A stretch of 48,783 nucleotides of DNA from CAYMKL01 sp964390805 (lineage in GTDB: Bacteria > Chloroflexota > Anaerolineae > VGOG01). Positions 16,666 through 25,900 of the stretch are shown here, in pieces. Each line of letters begins with the position of its first letter. Position 1 is the stretch's first letter. Below the pieces are notes generated by a model that did no database searches, was not told the origin of the DNA, and worked only from the letters and a program-made list of their open reading frames with translations. The DNA lies in NCBI GenBank assembly GCA_964390805.1, contig CAYMKL010000042.1, positions 1-48,783 on the forward strand, in the 5' to 3' direction. The position numbers were made by a program, and so were the translations under genes.

Positions 16666-17721
16666 TCATTCCTTCTTCGAAGTGCCTTTGAACTCGACTC
16701 TGCTACCCAGGGCCGCGTAAACAGCAGTCCATTGTAGTCCATCTGCTTGCGAAAGGTCTCGAATCGCCACAACATCGATTTTCTTTCGGACAGTGAACCG
16801 CTGAGACGCTATTCCGCCATGGAGAGACTGCGAGACGATGAATTGGTCATCGTTCTGGACTACTCGGTACTGGACGCCGTCAAGGACATAGTCATCCCCA
16901 TAGGGCAGGAGATGAAGTGGTTGGAGTACACTGAGCCTGTGGCCATGCACCTGCAAAGCGACGTCGGTCTCACCGAAGTGCTCAAAAGTCACGTAAGGTT
17001 GGCGGTAGGGCTTCCTCAATGTGAATGATCGAATAAGCTCGCTCAACACTTCATCAGGGGGCAGCTCACGAATGGTGCTATCTTCCATCATCTTCCACGT
17101 GGCTCCTGTAGGATACTCATGCCGTTGTAGATAATCCGTCCACAGCTGGAATTGGTTGTCAGTGAAGAGGTGCCGGCTCTCGCCAAGAAGCTCGATGAGT
17201 TCGGCGCTGGGGGTGGGCGGGTTAAGTGGGGCAGTCTCAAGTCGAATGAGTTCACCAGTGGCCGGCGAAAAGAATGCTCGGCCCAAGTTCCCGATGTACA
17301 TAGCCTCCCCGGAAAAGCGTTCCATAAGATCAAAAGATGCTTCAATTGGCTCCCCCGAGTACTCAAGTGAGAATCCAACACCTGCTGTTCCTCCATCGGC
17401 CTTGCGTTCGAATGACACAAAGACATCCACGGGAAGACCCTTCTCCAGTGGGATGTGGCGATGAGCAAGCCAACCAGGACGATCGAGTTGCTCGTAGATC
17501 ACTACCTTCCGCCCAGCGCTCTCTTGTGCATCCAGAGGGAATCGGCTTTCCATGATCGCCTCTACCTTCTTGACGTAGCCAAGTTCGGGGAGCTTTGCAG
17601 ATGTCGGATCGGCGAATGAAGCCATTGATGCTAGCTGTTTTTCCGACTGTGCCAAGAATCGACGGTAGGTCTCAGATCTGATGGCATCTACGAGTAGATC
17701 GTGCTTTGTCTCCTTGGACAT
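16666..17721 (-). CDS. Hypothetical protein (351 aa)
   Basis: Residues 1-80 are helical (KHDLLVDAIRSETYRRFLAQ). The rest is mixed beta-rich sequence, with VDVFVSFERK, GVGFSLEYSGEPIEASFDLMERF and a repeated strand-turn pattern in the last 120 residues. No signal peptide, membrane segment or catalytic motif is visible, and I do not recognise the family. No Shine-Dalgarno is seen before ATG 17721, so the start could be leaderless or later. It sits between the HTH regulator and the second coupling-ATPase pair and has codon use like the rest of the element. Confidence 0.7.
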   Translation of the reverse strand: MSKETKHDLLVDAIRSETYRRFLAQSEKQLASMASFADPTSAKLPELGYVKKVEAIMESRFPLDAQESAGRKVVIYEQLDRPGWLAHRHIPLEKGLPVDVFVSFERKADGGTAGVGFSLEYSGEPIEASFDLMERFSGEAMYIGNLGRAFFSPATGELIRLETAPLNPPTPSAELIELLGESRHLFTDNQFQLWTDYLQRHEYPTGATWKMMEDSTIRELPPDEVLSELIRSFTLRKPYRQPYVTFEHFGETDVALQVHGHRLSVLQPLHLLPYGDDYVLDGVQYRVVQNDDQFIVSQSLHGGIASQRFTVRKKIDVVAIRDLSQADGLQWTAVYAALGSRVEFKGTSKKE

Positions 17722-17981
17722 GTACGATAATTGTCACACAATCATGAGTGATGATGCAAGGCTTTCTGTTTCTCACCCACTTCAGGAATGCCTCTCTAGG
17801 CTATTGTAGTGCTTTTTGACACTGACGATCTGTTCGATGAAGCGCCCCAATACGGCCACGTTCTTTTGTCCTACGATTCTGAGCTTCGCGATGCCTCATT
17901 ACATATAAATGAGCAGGCTATCTCCCCCATTCCCAGCCAACTATCCAACTCGTCAGTTGGCACCTGCAATCCTCACAGAAC

Positions 17982-19445
17982 CTAGATGACCTCTCGCTCG
18001 GGTTGCCTCCAAGTTCTCGACCTCTGGCGTGTCGCCCTTCGTTCTTCTGCAAAGCAGTCAATACGCTCTTTCCGCTCGCTAAGAACCTCTTCGACCTTCG
18101 GGAAGTTGTGCACGGCCTGGCTTCGAACCTTGACCCTTTCAACCAAGCTGCGAAAGGCGAAGCGGTCAACTGTGGGTGAGAGCTTTCTCTTCAGTCCTCC
18201 TGGCTTCGTCCTGACCAACCAGACCCGGTCAGGCAACCTCTGTACCTCAACAAGATTTCGGCGATCCTGCTCGGTTGGCACCTCATGGTGCAGCTCATTG
18301 ACCACTCTCTTGGCTTCAGGCTCATAGCTTATCAGATTCTGAACCACTGCCAAGGCCGATAAGTATTCGTTCTGCCGGCCAACAATCTGAGTGTTCAGGG
18401 AAAACAGAGCCCTGGTCATCTGAGGGTTGTCAATCATTAGCACCTGCTGCATGGCGACGGTTAGCCAGATGTTGTAGTTTCGGGCTCTGACCTGAAGGGT
18501 GTGGAAGTCACTTCCACCCGCTGTTCGGTAAAGGACGGCAAACTCATCCAAGATCAGAGATAGGGGGATCTCACAGCTATCTGGATGGCGGTTGCACCGA
18601 TGGGCCACAAGGGTGGTGATGAAGGCATGAGCGATGCTCTTCTGGCTCTCCTCATCAGGCTGGCCGGCTTCATCAACTACACCAGAGAGATCGAGGATCA
18701 GAGTCTTTCTCCGCTCCTCCAGATCACTCCAACTGATGGTTGGCTTCTCCTGGGCGAAACAGGCCAAGAGCATGGGGTGGGTGCAAAACGGGCTGACCTT
18801 GTTCTCGGTTGAGCCGCGCAGGCTTATCTGGGTGTCGCCTCTTGCCTGCTGGTAAGTCTTGGTCCAGAACTGGCAAGCTTCAACTTGGTCACGGCCGCAA
18901 CTTCGGATCACCGCTTCTCGCCATGCCTCATCGCGGAGAAACTTCAAAGACTCGGTCAGGCGCAGGTTGGCTGGCCGGCCATCTTCAAGCCTGGCGGCAT
19001 GCAGAACGTCCAACAGAGCCCGGCAAACCATGTCGAACGTGGGTGCTCCCTGCTCCAGGTAACTCCAAACCTTCTTGCAGACCCTGGGAAAGAGGTGGCC
19101 AAGAAGAGGAAAGCCAAAGACTCGCTCGTATTTGGGCGAGAAGCTCACATAGTAGAGCCGATCAACGACTTCTTCCAAAGGAAGTTCCTGCAGGAGCAGG
19201 TTGATGATCTCATCGGTAAGATTCCCGTGAAGATCAACCACCACCGTGGGGATACTGCGGGCAATGTCACGAGCGGCGATCAGGGCCAAGAGGATGGTCT
19301 TGCCGGTTCCCGGCTCTCCAGCCACCCTCACGTGCCTGGCCCGTAGATGGTCGGGTAGGTCCAAATAGGGTCTTTTCCAGTACCAACTAAGCGCATAGAT
19401 CAGCAGAGCCAAGATGACACCGATCAGAATGGTCCAACCTATCAT
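17982..19445 (-). CDS. TraG/VirD4-like DNA-transfer ATPase (second, shorter)
   Basis: 487 residues from ATG 19445, which overlaps the upstream stop (ATGA). A single membrane segment opens the protein (IGWTILIGVILALLIYALSWY, less than 25 residues). Walker A GEPGTGKT is at 43-50, VVVDLHGNL follows, and Walker B is LSLILDEFAVL with a downstream ARNYNIWLTVAMQQV. This is the VirD4/TraG/FtsK-like motor fold with no large extra domain. It probably pairs with the adjacent replication-relaxation protein. The longer open frame starting 19 codons earlier is rejected because the ATGA overlap is a cleaner coupled start. Confidence 0.82.
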   Translation of the reverse strand: MIGWTILIGVILALLIYALSWYWKRPYLDLPDHLRARHVRVAGEPGTGKTILLALIAARDIARSIPTVVVDLHGNLTDEIINLLLQELPLEEVVDRLYYVSFSPKYERVFGFPLLGHLFPRVCKKVWSYLEQGAPTFDMVCRALLDVLHAARLEDGRPANLRLTESLKFLRDEAWREAVIRSCGRDQVEACQFWTKTYQQARGDTQISLRGSTENKVSPFCTHPMLLACFAQEKPTISWSDLEERRKTLILDLSGVVDEAGQPDEESQKSIAHAFITTLVAHRCNRHPDSCEIPLSLILDEFAVLYRTAGGSDFHTLQVRARNYNIWLTVAMQQVLMIDNPQMTRALFSLNTQIVGRQNEYLSALAVVQNLISYEPEAKRVVNELHHEVPTEQDRRNLVEVQRLPDRVWLVRTKPGGLKRKLSPTVDRFAFRSLVERVKVRSQAVHNFPKVEEVLSERKERIDCFAEERRATRQRSRTWRQPEREVI

Positions 19446-20218
19446 GCCGGCCTTCTCCGCACAAAGACTGGCACCTGCGCTTTCTCGTAAGCCTGCCACC
19501 ACATGGGAACGGTAAGAAGCTTTTCAGGATCTGTGTTTCTGAACTGGCGATCCGAAGCGACGAAGGCATAATCGTGGGCTGACCTGCCAAGCTGCCTGAT
19601 GGTCGCCTGGCTGAAAGCATCCTGGCGTTCGGACAAGATGAAGAAGCGATAAACGCCCCCCACTCGATAATCCCTTCTGAATAACGATTCCGCCTTCTCA
19701 TAGGCAGCCAGCTTACGCTTCATCCCCGCGAGGGACCTCTTGCTCCTCTGAAACTCAAAGCAGAAGAGCCGCGGAGCCAGAACGTTCGGCTTCTCCCCCA
19801 CCGCCCAGGCGTCTGGTAGCACCCCATTAACGACTTCAGGCTCCTTGATCCAGGTGACCTCAATCCCCTCCGCTCTGAAGGCTAGAGCAAAGCGGACCAT
19901 CACCTCACTGACCCCCACGGCATGGGCCACATTCTCCACCTTGCGTTGGGGCAAAGAGTAGACATCCCTGCCTATAGAAGCCTCTTTGGCCAGCAAGCCC
20001 AGATCAAACATCTTTCGCAGGATGCGGTACAGGTAGTTCGTCTCCCCCGCTGTCTTTCGGGCCAGAACCAGACCAAGCTGGTCAACGGTCGCCACGCCCA
20101 AGAGATCAACCCACGAGAGAAGTGCTTTCTGAAATCTGGTGTACCTTATCGTTGCTGCTCCGCCGGTCGGGGTCATTAGCCCCCTCGACGTAAATCGAAC
20201 GTCTTCTCTTTTCGTCAT
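19442..20218 (-). CDS. Replication-relaxation-like protein (copy 2)
   Basis: About 258 residues. It has a winged-helix-like N-terminus (FQKALLSWVDLLGVATVDQLGLVL, then NYLYRILRKMFDLGLLAKEA) and a C-terminal core with APRLFCFEFQRSKRSLAGMKRKLAAYEKA. That core parallels the FVELDQATMTRSRFAKKVRAYQS segment of copy 1, so I place it in or near the Replic_Relax family. ATG 20218 is chosen because AAGG lies 9 bases upstream; a GTG at 20224 is possible. Its stop overlaps the start of the ATPase (ATGA). The role is presumably in transfer or replication of the element. Confidence 0.65.
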   Translation of the reverse strand: MTKREDVRFTSRGLMTPTGGAATIRYTRFQKALLSWVDLLGVATVDQLGLVLARKTAGETNYLYRILRKMFDLGLLAKEASIGRDVYSLPQRKVENVAHAVGVSEVMVRFALAFRAEGIEVTWIKEPEVVNGVLPDAWAVGEKPNVLAPRLFCFEFQRSKRSLAGMKRKLAAYEKAESLFRRDYRVGGVYRFFILSERQDAFSQATIRQLGRSAHDYAFVASDRQFRNTDPEKLLTVPMWWQAYEKAQVPVFVRRRPA

Positions 20219-20224
20219 AGTCAC

Positions 20225-20610
20225 CGACCTTGATGCTCAAGGTTTCTTGAACTGAAGGGGCAGAGTCAAATGAGAGAGCAGATGGGGCATTCAACCTCTC
20301 GTTGGGGCAGTTATTTCATCGCGTTCTCGTTCGTGTTGTAGTTGGGTCATTGTATCAGATTGTGGATGGACTGAGTCAAGATGGTAGGTGACAATGATCG
20401 ACGGAGTATCTTGAGATGGGATTCAAATGCCTAGCAAAACCCTCTTTCACTTCTTGGTCAGAGCTTCTGAGAACCAAGAACAGCTTCCCCCTTGACTCCC
20501 ATCTGACTGCCCCTTGAACGAAAGATCTAGATACTTTGCCCATGACTTGACAAAGTGGGCCAACTTTCAGTAGACTACTTCGTAGTTGGTTCAACTCTAA
20601 CGTCATCATC
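20225..20610. other. Divergent control region between transfer and partition/replication genes
   Basis: 386 bases with no gene. It contains the plus-strand promoter at 20547-20576 and an inverted repeat CCAACT (20560-20565) / AGTTGG (20584-20589) overlapping the -10 box, a plausible operator. Confidence 0.55.
20547..20576 (+). promoter_or_regulatory. Sigma-70-type promoter of the ExeA-like ATPase operon
   Basis: A consensus TTGACA at 20547-20552 and TAGACT at 20571-20576 are separated by 18 bases. The start codon at 20611 lacks a Shine-Dalgarno. A CCAACT/AGTTGG inverted repeat flanks the -10 box. Confidence 0.6.
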
Positions 20611-21441
20611 ATGTATCAAGAGTTCTTTAACCTCAACGAGCCCCCTTTTCGAACCTCCCCTGATCCCCGCTTTCTCTATCTTGCTGATCAAACCAAAGAA
20701 GTTCTGGCCAAATGCCTGTACATGGCTCAGAACAGAATCGGGCCAGTGTTTACTACCGGTCCCATTGGCAGCGGCAAGACCACGGTGGCCAGAAGGATCT
20801 ACCAGCAACTCAGGGATGATGATCGCTACATCGTGGCCATGCCCATTGCCCCCAACCTGAAAACCGCCAACGCTTTCCTGAGAACCATCATGAATGAGTT
20901 TGAGGTCAAGACAGCAAGGGCCTATGATCGGTCTCTGGCCAACTTCGCTGGGTGGCTGAAAGATCGTTATCGGGAGGGCAAGATCCCGGTCCTCATCGTT
21001 GACGAGGCCCAAAACCTGAATCCTGATATGCTGCGCCTGGTCCATTTCCTGCTCAATTACGAGACCAGCACCGAAAAGCTCTTGCAGATTCTCCTGTTCG
21101 GCCAGGTTGAGCTCCTTACCAGGATTGAAAGGTTTCCTGAGCTTAAGTCTCGCATGTTCCCTGCCGCCCTGGCTTCCATGACCTACCAAGATACAGAGAG
21201 CATGATCGCTTTTCGCTGGCAGGTCGCTGGCGGCAGCGCTCTCCCTTTCACCAAGGAAGCGATTGATAGAATCTTCCGCCGCTCACTGGGCCTACCGCGT
21301 GAAGTGGTCAAGATCTGCGATATGGCCCTTCTCAGGGCCTATTCAGAGCCCTCCGAAACCGTCGGTGCTGAGATCATTGATGAGGTTGCCCAGGAACTCA
21401 ATCTGGTGCGTGAAGAACAAGCCAAACAAACGAAGCAATGA
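20611..21441 (+). CDS. ExeA/TniB-type AAA ATPase
   Basis: 276 residues. It opens with the signature FFNLNEPPFRTSPDPRFLYL of the ExeA/TniB/GspA ATPase group. Walker A GPIGSGKTT is at 50-58, Walker B PVLIVDEAQNL near 125-135, and a C-terminal lid (LGLPREVVKICDMAL) follows. Such ATPases regulate transposases, secretion assembly or, on plasmids, DNA partition. There is no transposase here, but a ribbon-helix-helix protein overlaps its stop by 4 bases and a Rep-like gene follows. I infer a plasmid-maintenance role (ParA-like motor with a DNA-binding partner). Confidence 0.8.
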   Translation: MYQEFFNLNEPPFRTSPDPRFLYLADQTKEVLAKCLYMAQNRIGPVFTTGPIGSGKTTVARRIYQQLRDDDRYIVAMPIAPNLKTANAFLRTIMNEFEVKTARAYDRSLANFAGWLKDRYREGKIPVLIVDEAQNLNPDMLRLVHFLLNYETSTEKLLQILLFGQVELLTRIERFPELKSRMFPAALASMTYQDTESMIAFRWQVAGGSALPFTKEAIDRIFRRSLGLPREVVKICDMALLRAYSEPSETVGAEIIDEVAQELNLVREEQAKQTKQ

Positions 21442-21863
21442 GCAAGCTATTCTCAGATCTCTACGAGAAGCAGAGCGGGGAGGACGAAAAGGCCAAGCAC
21501 GATAGGGCCAAAGATCCCGAAATGGAAAAACCCAGGAAACTGGGAAACCAGGAAACTGCACAGGAAGTTGGCAAGGAAGCCGTGAAAGAGGAAGAGAAGG
21601 GAGAGGGAGAAGTGAAGACAGGTGAGGTCTCTTCAACTCCCCCACCGGCTGAGGACCGCCCCATCTACAAGAGCAGCCATCTGTTCACACAAGAGGAGTT
21701 TGAGATGTTTGAGGATTTGAAGCTTTCGCTGAGGAGGGAATATGGGATACGAGCCTACAAGAACGATTTGGCCCGGGCAGCGGTTAGGCTTCTAAATGAG
21801 GACTACAGGATGAACGAGGAGAAGTCCTATCTGGTGGACCGGTTTTATGGGAAGGGGAAATGA
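21438..21863 (+). CDS. Ribbon-helix-helix-like small protein, probable partner of the ExeA-like ATPase
   Basis: 141 residues. The first ~70 are highly charged and low in complexity (Lys/Glu-rich, with a PPPAEDRP spacer). The last ~65 have a strand-helix-helix pattern: IYKSSHLFTQEEFEMFEDLKL, then YGIRAYKNDLARAAVRLLNED. That pattern suits ribbon-helix-helix DNA-binding proteins. It starts on the ATGA overlapping the ATPase stop, so the two are co-translated. The flexible N-terminus plus DNA-binding domain fits a centromere-binding partition protein. The coding sequence itself carries two copies of the GGAAACTG repeat found in the next intergenic region. Confidence 0.6.
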   Translation: MSKLFSDLYEKQSGEDEKAKHDRAKDPEMEKPRKLGNQETAQEVGKEAVKEEEKGEGEVKTGEVSSTPPPAEDRPIYKSSHLFTQEEFEMFEDLKLSLRREYGIRAYKNDLARAAVRLLNEDYRMNEEKSYLVDRFYGKGK

Positions 21864-22037
21864 GTCTCCAAGGGGGCCAGTGCTTGCCTGCCCTGATGGT
21901 AGGCCTTGTAGTAGCTGGTTTCCTGGGAAACTTCCCAGGAAGTTTCCTTCCTTCTCTCTTTCCTTCTTGGGAAGTCTGCCAGTTTCTTTCGAAGCTTCGT
22001 TCCCGGGAAAGAAGTAGGGAAGGAAACACGGAAACTG
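21535..22037. repeat. Iteron-like repeats and palindromes, candidate origin or partition site
   Basis: The motif GGAAACTG(G) occurs at 21535-21543, 21551-21558 and 22029-22037. Its complement occurs as CCAGTTTC at 21979-21986, and a related CTGGTTTCC at 21915-21923. A 22-bp inverted repeat with 10-bp arms TTCCTGGGAA / TTCCCAGGAA lies at 21920-21941, and a second palindrome core TTCCCGGGAA lies near 22001-22010. Clustered iterons between partition-like genes and a Rep-like gene are typical of plasmid origins. Confidence 0.55.
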
Positions 22038-22066
22038 GTTGACACCAGCGTCCAAACTCTTTACAA
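22038..22066 (+). promoter_or_regulatory. Strong sigma-70 promoter of the Rep-like gene
   Basis: TTGACA at 22038-22043, a 17-base spacer and TACAAT at 22061-22066, 36 bases before the ATG at 22103. The -35 box sits inside an inverted repeat CTGGT-TGAC-ACCAG, next to a GGAAACTGG iteron, which suggests repression by the initiator or the partition protein. Confidence 0.75.
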
Positions 22067-22102
22067 TGCAGCCTACGGCTAGTGTTCTTTGCAGACTGAA
22101 CT

Positions 22103-22978
22103 ATGGCAGAGGAATACGTTTTCAGACGCAGAAATCGCTTAAGGAAGCACTTTGTCATTACTTCTAATGTGCTTCTGTATGGCTACGAGGACCTGTCCGA
22201 CGGGGCCAAGATCACCTATCAAGTGATTGACAGCTTCGATTGGGAGGATGGGAAGACTGGAACCAGCAAGGGTTACAGTTTCCCCAGCCTAAAGACAATT
22301 GCCAGAGCTCGCGGCAAGTCTTGGACGACCATCTGGCGCCATATCGAGGAGTTGATCAAGGCCGATCTGATTACTAAGCAGTCAAGGGCCAAAGAGGGCA
22401 AACCCAGTATCCTGATCATTGAAGACATCAGCGAAGAAGAAGAACAGAAGTATCTTGCAGAATTCGCTGATGCGAAGCACGATAAGAGGGGGGTATTGCA
22501 AAAATGCAATGGGGGGGTATTGCAGGATTGCAAGCCAAAAGAAGACGAAGATAACAAGGAAAATGAAAACAACGTTATCAAAAGAGAACCTGTCGACAAT
22601 GCTGATGTTCCAGACTCCTTGAGAGCCATCCTCAAGCGCCTGCCCAGATCCAGGGCAAGTAACAAGAACCGTTTTCTTGATCAAGCCAAGAAGGACTACC
22701 TTGCCCAGAAGATGGCCGAAGAGCTAAAGGATATGGAGAGCATCCGTTGCTATCGGGTGATCGCCGAACAATGTCCACCGGAACTCATATTCGAGGTCTT
22801 GTCTATCGTCAAAGACACCGCCAACCAGGGGAAGGTGAGACAAAGTCGGGCGGCCCTATTTGTTGATCTAGTGAAGCGGTATTGCCAAAAGCGGGGGATT
22901 GAGCTTCACTTCAAGAGTAGGGAAACACCAAAGGAGAAGCCATCTGCCACCGAAGAGGCATTCGAGGCAAGCCAGTAG
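22103..22978 (+). CDS. Winged-helix replication-initiator-like protein
   Basis: 291 residues. The N-terminal ~110 residues form a helix-turn-helix/winged-helix domain: LLYGYEDLSDGAKITYQVIDSF, then SFPSLKTIARARGKSWTTIWRHI and LIKADLITKQSR. This layout is seen in plasmid initiators and phage replisome-organiser proteins. An acidic, Asn/Lys-rich linker (about 135-165) leads to a C-terminal helical domain. Strong promoter and iteron-like repeats upstream support a replication role. It converges on addA with 15 bases between the stops. The ribosome site is poor. An HTH transcription factor is the alternative reading. Confidence 0.6.
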   Translation: MAEEYVFRRRNRLRKHFVITSNVLLYGYEDLSDGAKITYQVIDSFDWEDGKTGTSKGYSFPSLKTIARARGKSWTTIWRHIEELIKADLITKQSRAKEGKPSILIIEDISEEEEQKYLAEFADAKHDKRGVLQKCNGGVLQDCKPKEDEDNKENENNVIKREPVDNADVPDSLRAILKRLPRSRASNKNRFLDQAKKDYLAQKMAEELKDMESIRCYRVIAEQCPPELIFEVLSIVKDTANQGKVRQSRAALFVDLVKRYCQKRGIELHFKSRETPKEKPSATEEAFEASQ

Positions 22979-22993
22979 GGATTGGGGATCTTC

Positions 22994-25900
22994 CTACCAC
23001 CCCTCTTCCACCGGGTGCAGGTGCACACCTCCGGCGTAATTCAACATGCACAAGATGAATCGGGGCTGCTGGCCCAGCAACCGCTCCGCCGCTGCTATGT
23101 AGCGCTGCGCCTGAGCCAGGTAGTCCTCCCCAGTTAGCAACTCCTCAAACCCAGCTTCATTCCTCACTTCATCCGTCTTGAACTCGACGATGGTCCAGAT
23201 GCCCTCTCGCAGATACAGGGCATCCATGATCCCGCTCTCGACTCGTCCGTCCACCATGAGGCTATAGGGCACTTCGTGCAGCCGGCGGTCGGCAGCGTGC
23301 ATCTCTTGGCAAAGTGAGTGGGCTTGGAAGCGGAGCAGGAGTCGCTGGCTCCGGCGCACGGCATTAGCCAGTTGACGGGGATCGGTGATGCCATATCCTC
23401 GGGCACGGGCCTCAGCCCAACTCTCGAATCCGTCGTCGGGGAAGCGCCACGTGGCCAGTGCCTCGTGCACCAGTGAGCCGATCACCCACGCCGGCGCCCG
23501 GGGCCGCTTCACCGCCGGCACCACCCGCCAGACTCGCTGCAGCGGGACGCGATCCCGTTCCGCAGTCTGCTGGTCCACGTTCTCTATCCCCGGAGACACG
23601 GGCTCCAAAAAGGGCGGTGGCAGAGGGACAGACGGCTCGGCTTCCGCCCTCGTTTCGCCAGGAGGATGGATCCAGACATACCCGGGCTCATAGATGGTGC
23701 AGGAGACCGGCGTTGAACCGACCTGCAGGTCCACGTGGATGGCGTCTGCACCTCCTTCGTCATGTGCGATCGGTGTCCCCGCCAGCCTCAGCCCTTCCGG
23801 CCCGCCGATCTTCCCCAACCAGCCTCCCAAGCTGCCTGGGGTGCCGCCCCGCCTCAATCTGATGCACCCGCTGAAGATCAGTTTCTCGCGGGCACGGGTG
23901 GCCGCCACGTAGAGAAGCCGGTCCGATTCGGCGTCCTCCTGGCCCTTGTCACGAAGCTTGCCCAAGCGATAAATGGCTGGCAAGGTGTCGTCTTCGTCTT
24001 TGAGCGGTAGCAGCACTCCCAGGCTGGGGTCTATCAGTGGATCGCTACGCCCTCGCCCCTGGTGGGTGATGTCGCCGACGACGACCACCGGGAACTCCAG
24101 CCCCTTGGCTGCATGGATGCTCATGATCTGCACTGCCCCCTCAGCCGTGGCACGGGCCTCACCTTCCCGCGTCCCGCTGTCGCGCAGGCCGTTCACGTAC
24201 TCCAGGAACTCGCCCACCCCCACGATGCCGCTGGCGTCAGCGTCGGCCAGAAGCTTGGCCACGTTGCGTGCAGCTCGCGTCAGCCCAGCCCGGATCAACC
24301 CCGCCCGGCAGTCGGTGGCGTCCAGGAGGGCCTTCAATAGGTCGGCCACGGAAGTCCTTCCCACCTGGCCGTGCAAATCGGTGATGATGCGGGCCGCTCG
24401 CTCAGCCCGTTGGCCATTCTCTCTGGATAGCTTACTCCCTACTTTCCGCAAGACGTCCCACAGGAGGACAGCCCCCTCGGCCTGATCCCGTTCCTGGCAG
24501 AGGCGAAACAGCGCCGCGTCGGACAGGGCGAAGGCTGGCGAGCGCAGCAACCCTACCAGGGCCAGGTCGTCGGTGGGGTCGGCCAGAGCCCGGAGAGCGT
24601 TGAGCAGATCGCGGATCTCGGCGCGACCGTAGAACCCGCGCCCGGCCACGGTCAGGAAAGGCACTCCAACTCGCTCCAGCGCGTCCTCGTAGGCGCTGAA
24701 GGAGGTTGAGGCGCGGCACAGGATGGCGATGTCTCCGTAGTCCAGCGGACGGGTCTGGCCTCCCTCCACGATTTGGAGTCCACCGTCCACCAAGTCCAAG
24801 ATGCGCGCCGCCAGGGCGTCGGCGGCTCGATCTAGTGCTCCTCCCCCTTTGCTGCCCACGGTCAGGTGCAGTTCGATGTGGGGTGGGGAGAAGCCGGGGC
24901 CAGGTTCATCGCGGTGGGGAAGCAGTGGTGCGAAAGCCTCCGCCCAGGGCCGGTCTGGGTCGGCATGCTCGCCCAGCACCGGCCGGAGCAGGTCGTTCAG
25001 CCCCTGGATCAGGTCCCGATGGGCACGGTAGGAGGTCTCTAGCGGGAAGGCAGATCCGCACTGCTCGATCCGTTCCCGCTCGTCACGGAAGACGGCCACA
25101 TCCGCCCCTCGGAAGCGGTAGACGGATTGCTTGGCGTCGCCGACGATGAATAGCTTGCCCCCGTCTCCGTTCAGGAGCGTCACAAGATCGCGCTGGCGAC
25201 CGTTGGTGTCCTGGAACTCGTCCACCAGGACGGCCTTGACGTGCCGCTGCCAGCGCTCCCGCACCGAGTCGTTTTCTTTCAGCAGTACCAGAGCGCCGTG
25301 CTCAAGGTCGTCGAAATCCAGCGCGTTGCGCTCCCGCTTGAAAGCATCATACCGTTGGCAGACAAAGGAAAAGGTCGCACGCAGTGCGGGAAGTGCCTGG
25401 GCCATCGCCTCATCCAGCTCTGTCAGGCCCAATTCCAACAGGTCGGATTGGCTCCTCCACAGGTCACGTAGCGTGCGCAAGGCATCTTTGACGGCTGTCA
25501 ACTGATCCTTGCCCCCTGGCCAAGCCGCCTTCCTGCCACCGGTCAGGTTGATTGCGTCCAGCCGCGCCAGGGCTGCCGTCGCCGCGCTTACCTGGTCGGC
25601 CAGCGGCCCCACCGCATCCCGGATCGCCGTCAGTGCGTCCAGCCGCTGGAGTTCCATCCGATCATCCGCTTCGATTGCGGCGTTGTCTCGCAGCATGCCC
25701 ACGGCGTCTACCCACTCCGGCCTCTCCATGAGCACGGCCAAGACCTGCTGTTGTCGGTCGGCCAGTGTCCGCTGCCAGTGCGCCAGTAGGACTTCGGCGA
25801 GCTCAGTCGAGCCGTCGCCGGGCAAATCGTCAAAGACCTCCTGAGCGTCCAGTCGTTGTTTGACGAAGGCATCGAGCGTGTTACGCAGTCCGCGCTCGCC

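Noticed and set aside
20611..21441. Transposition regulator (TniB) of a Tn7-like element
   Set aside because: The ATPase family fits, but no transposase, TniA or TniQ gene and no transposon ends are visible. A maintenance role fits the neighbours better.
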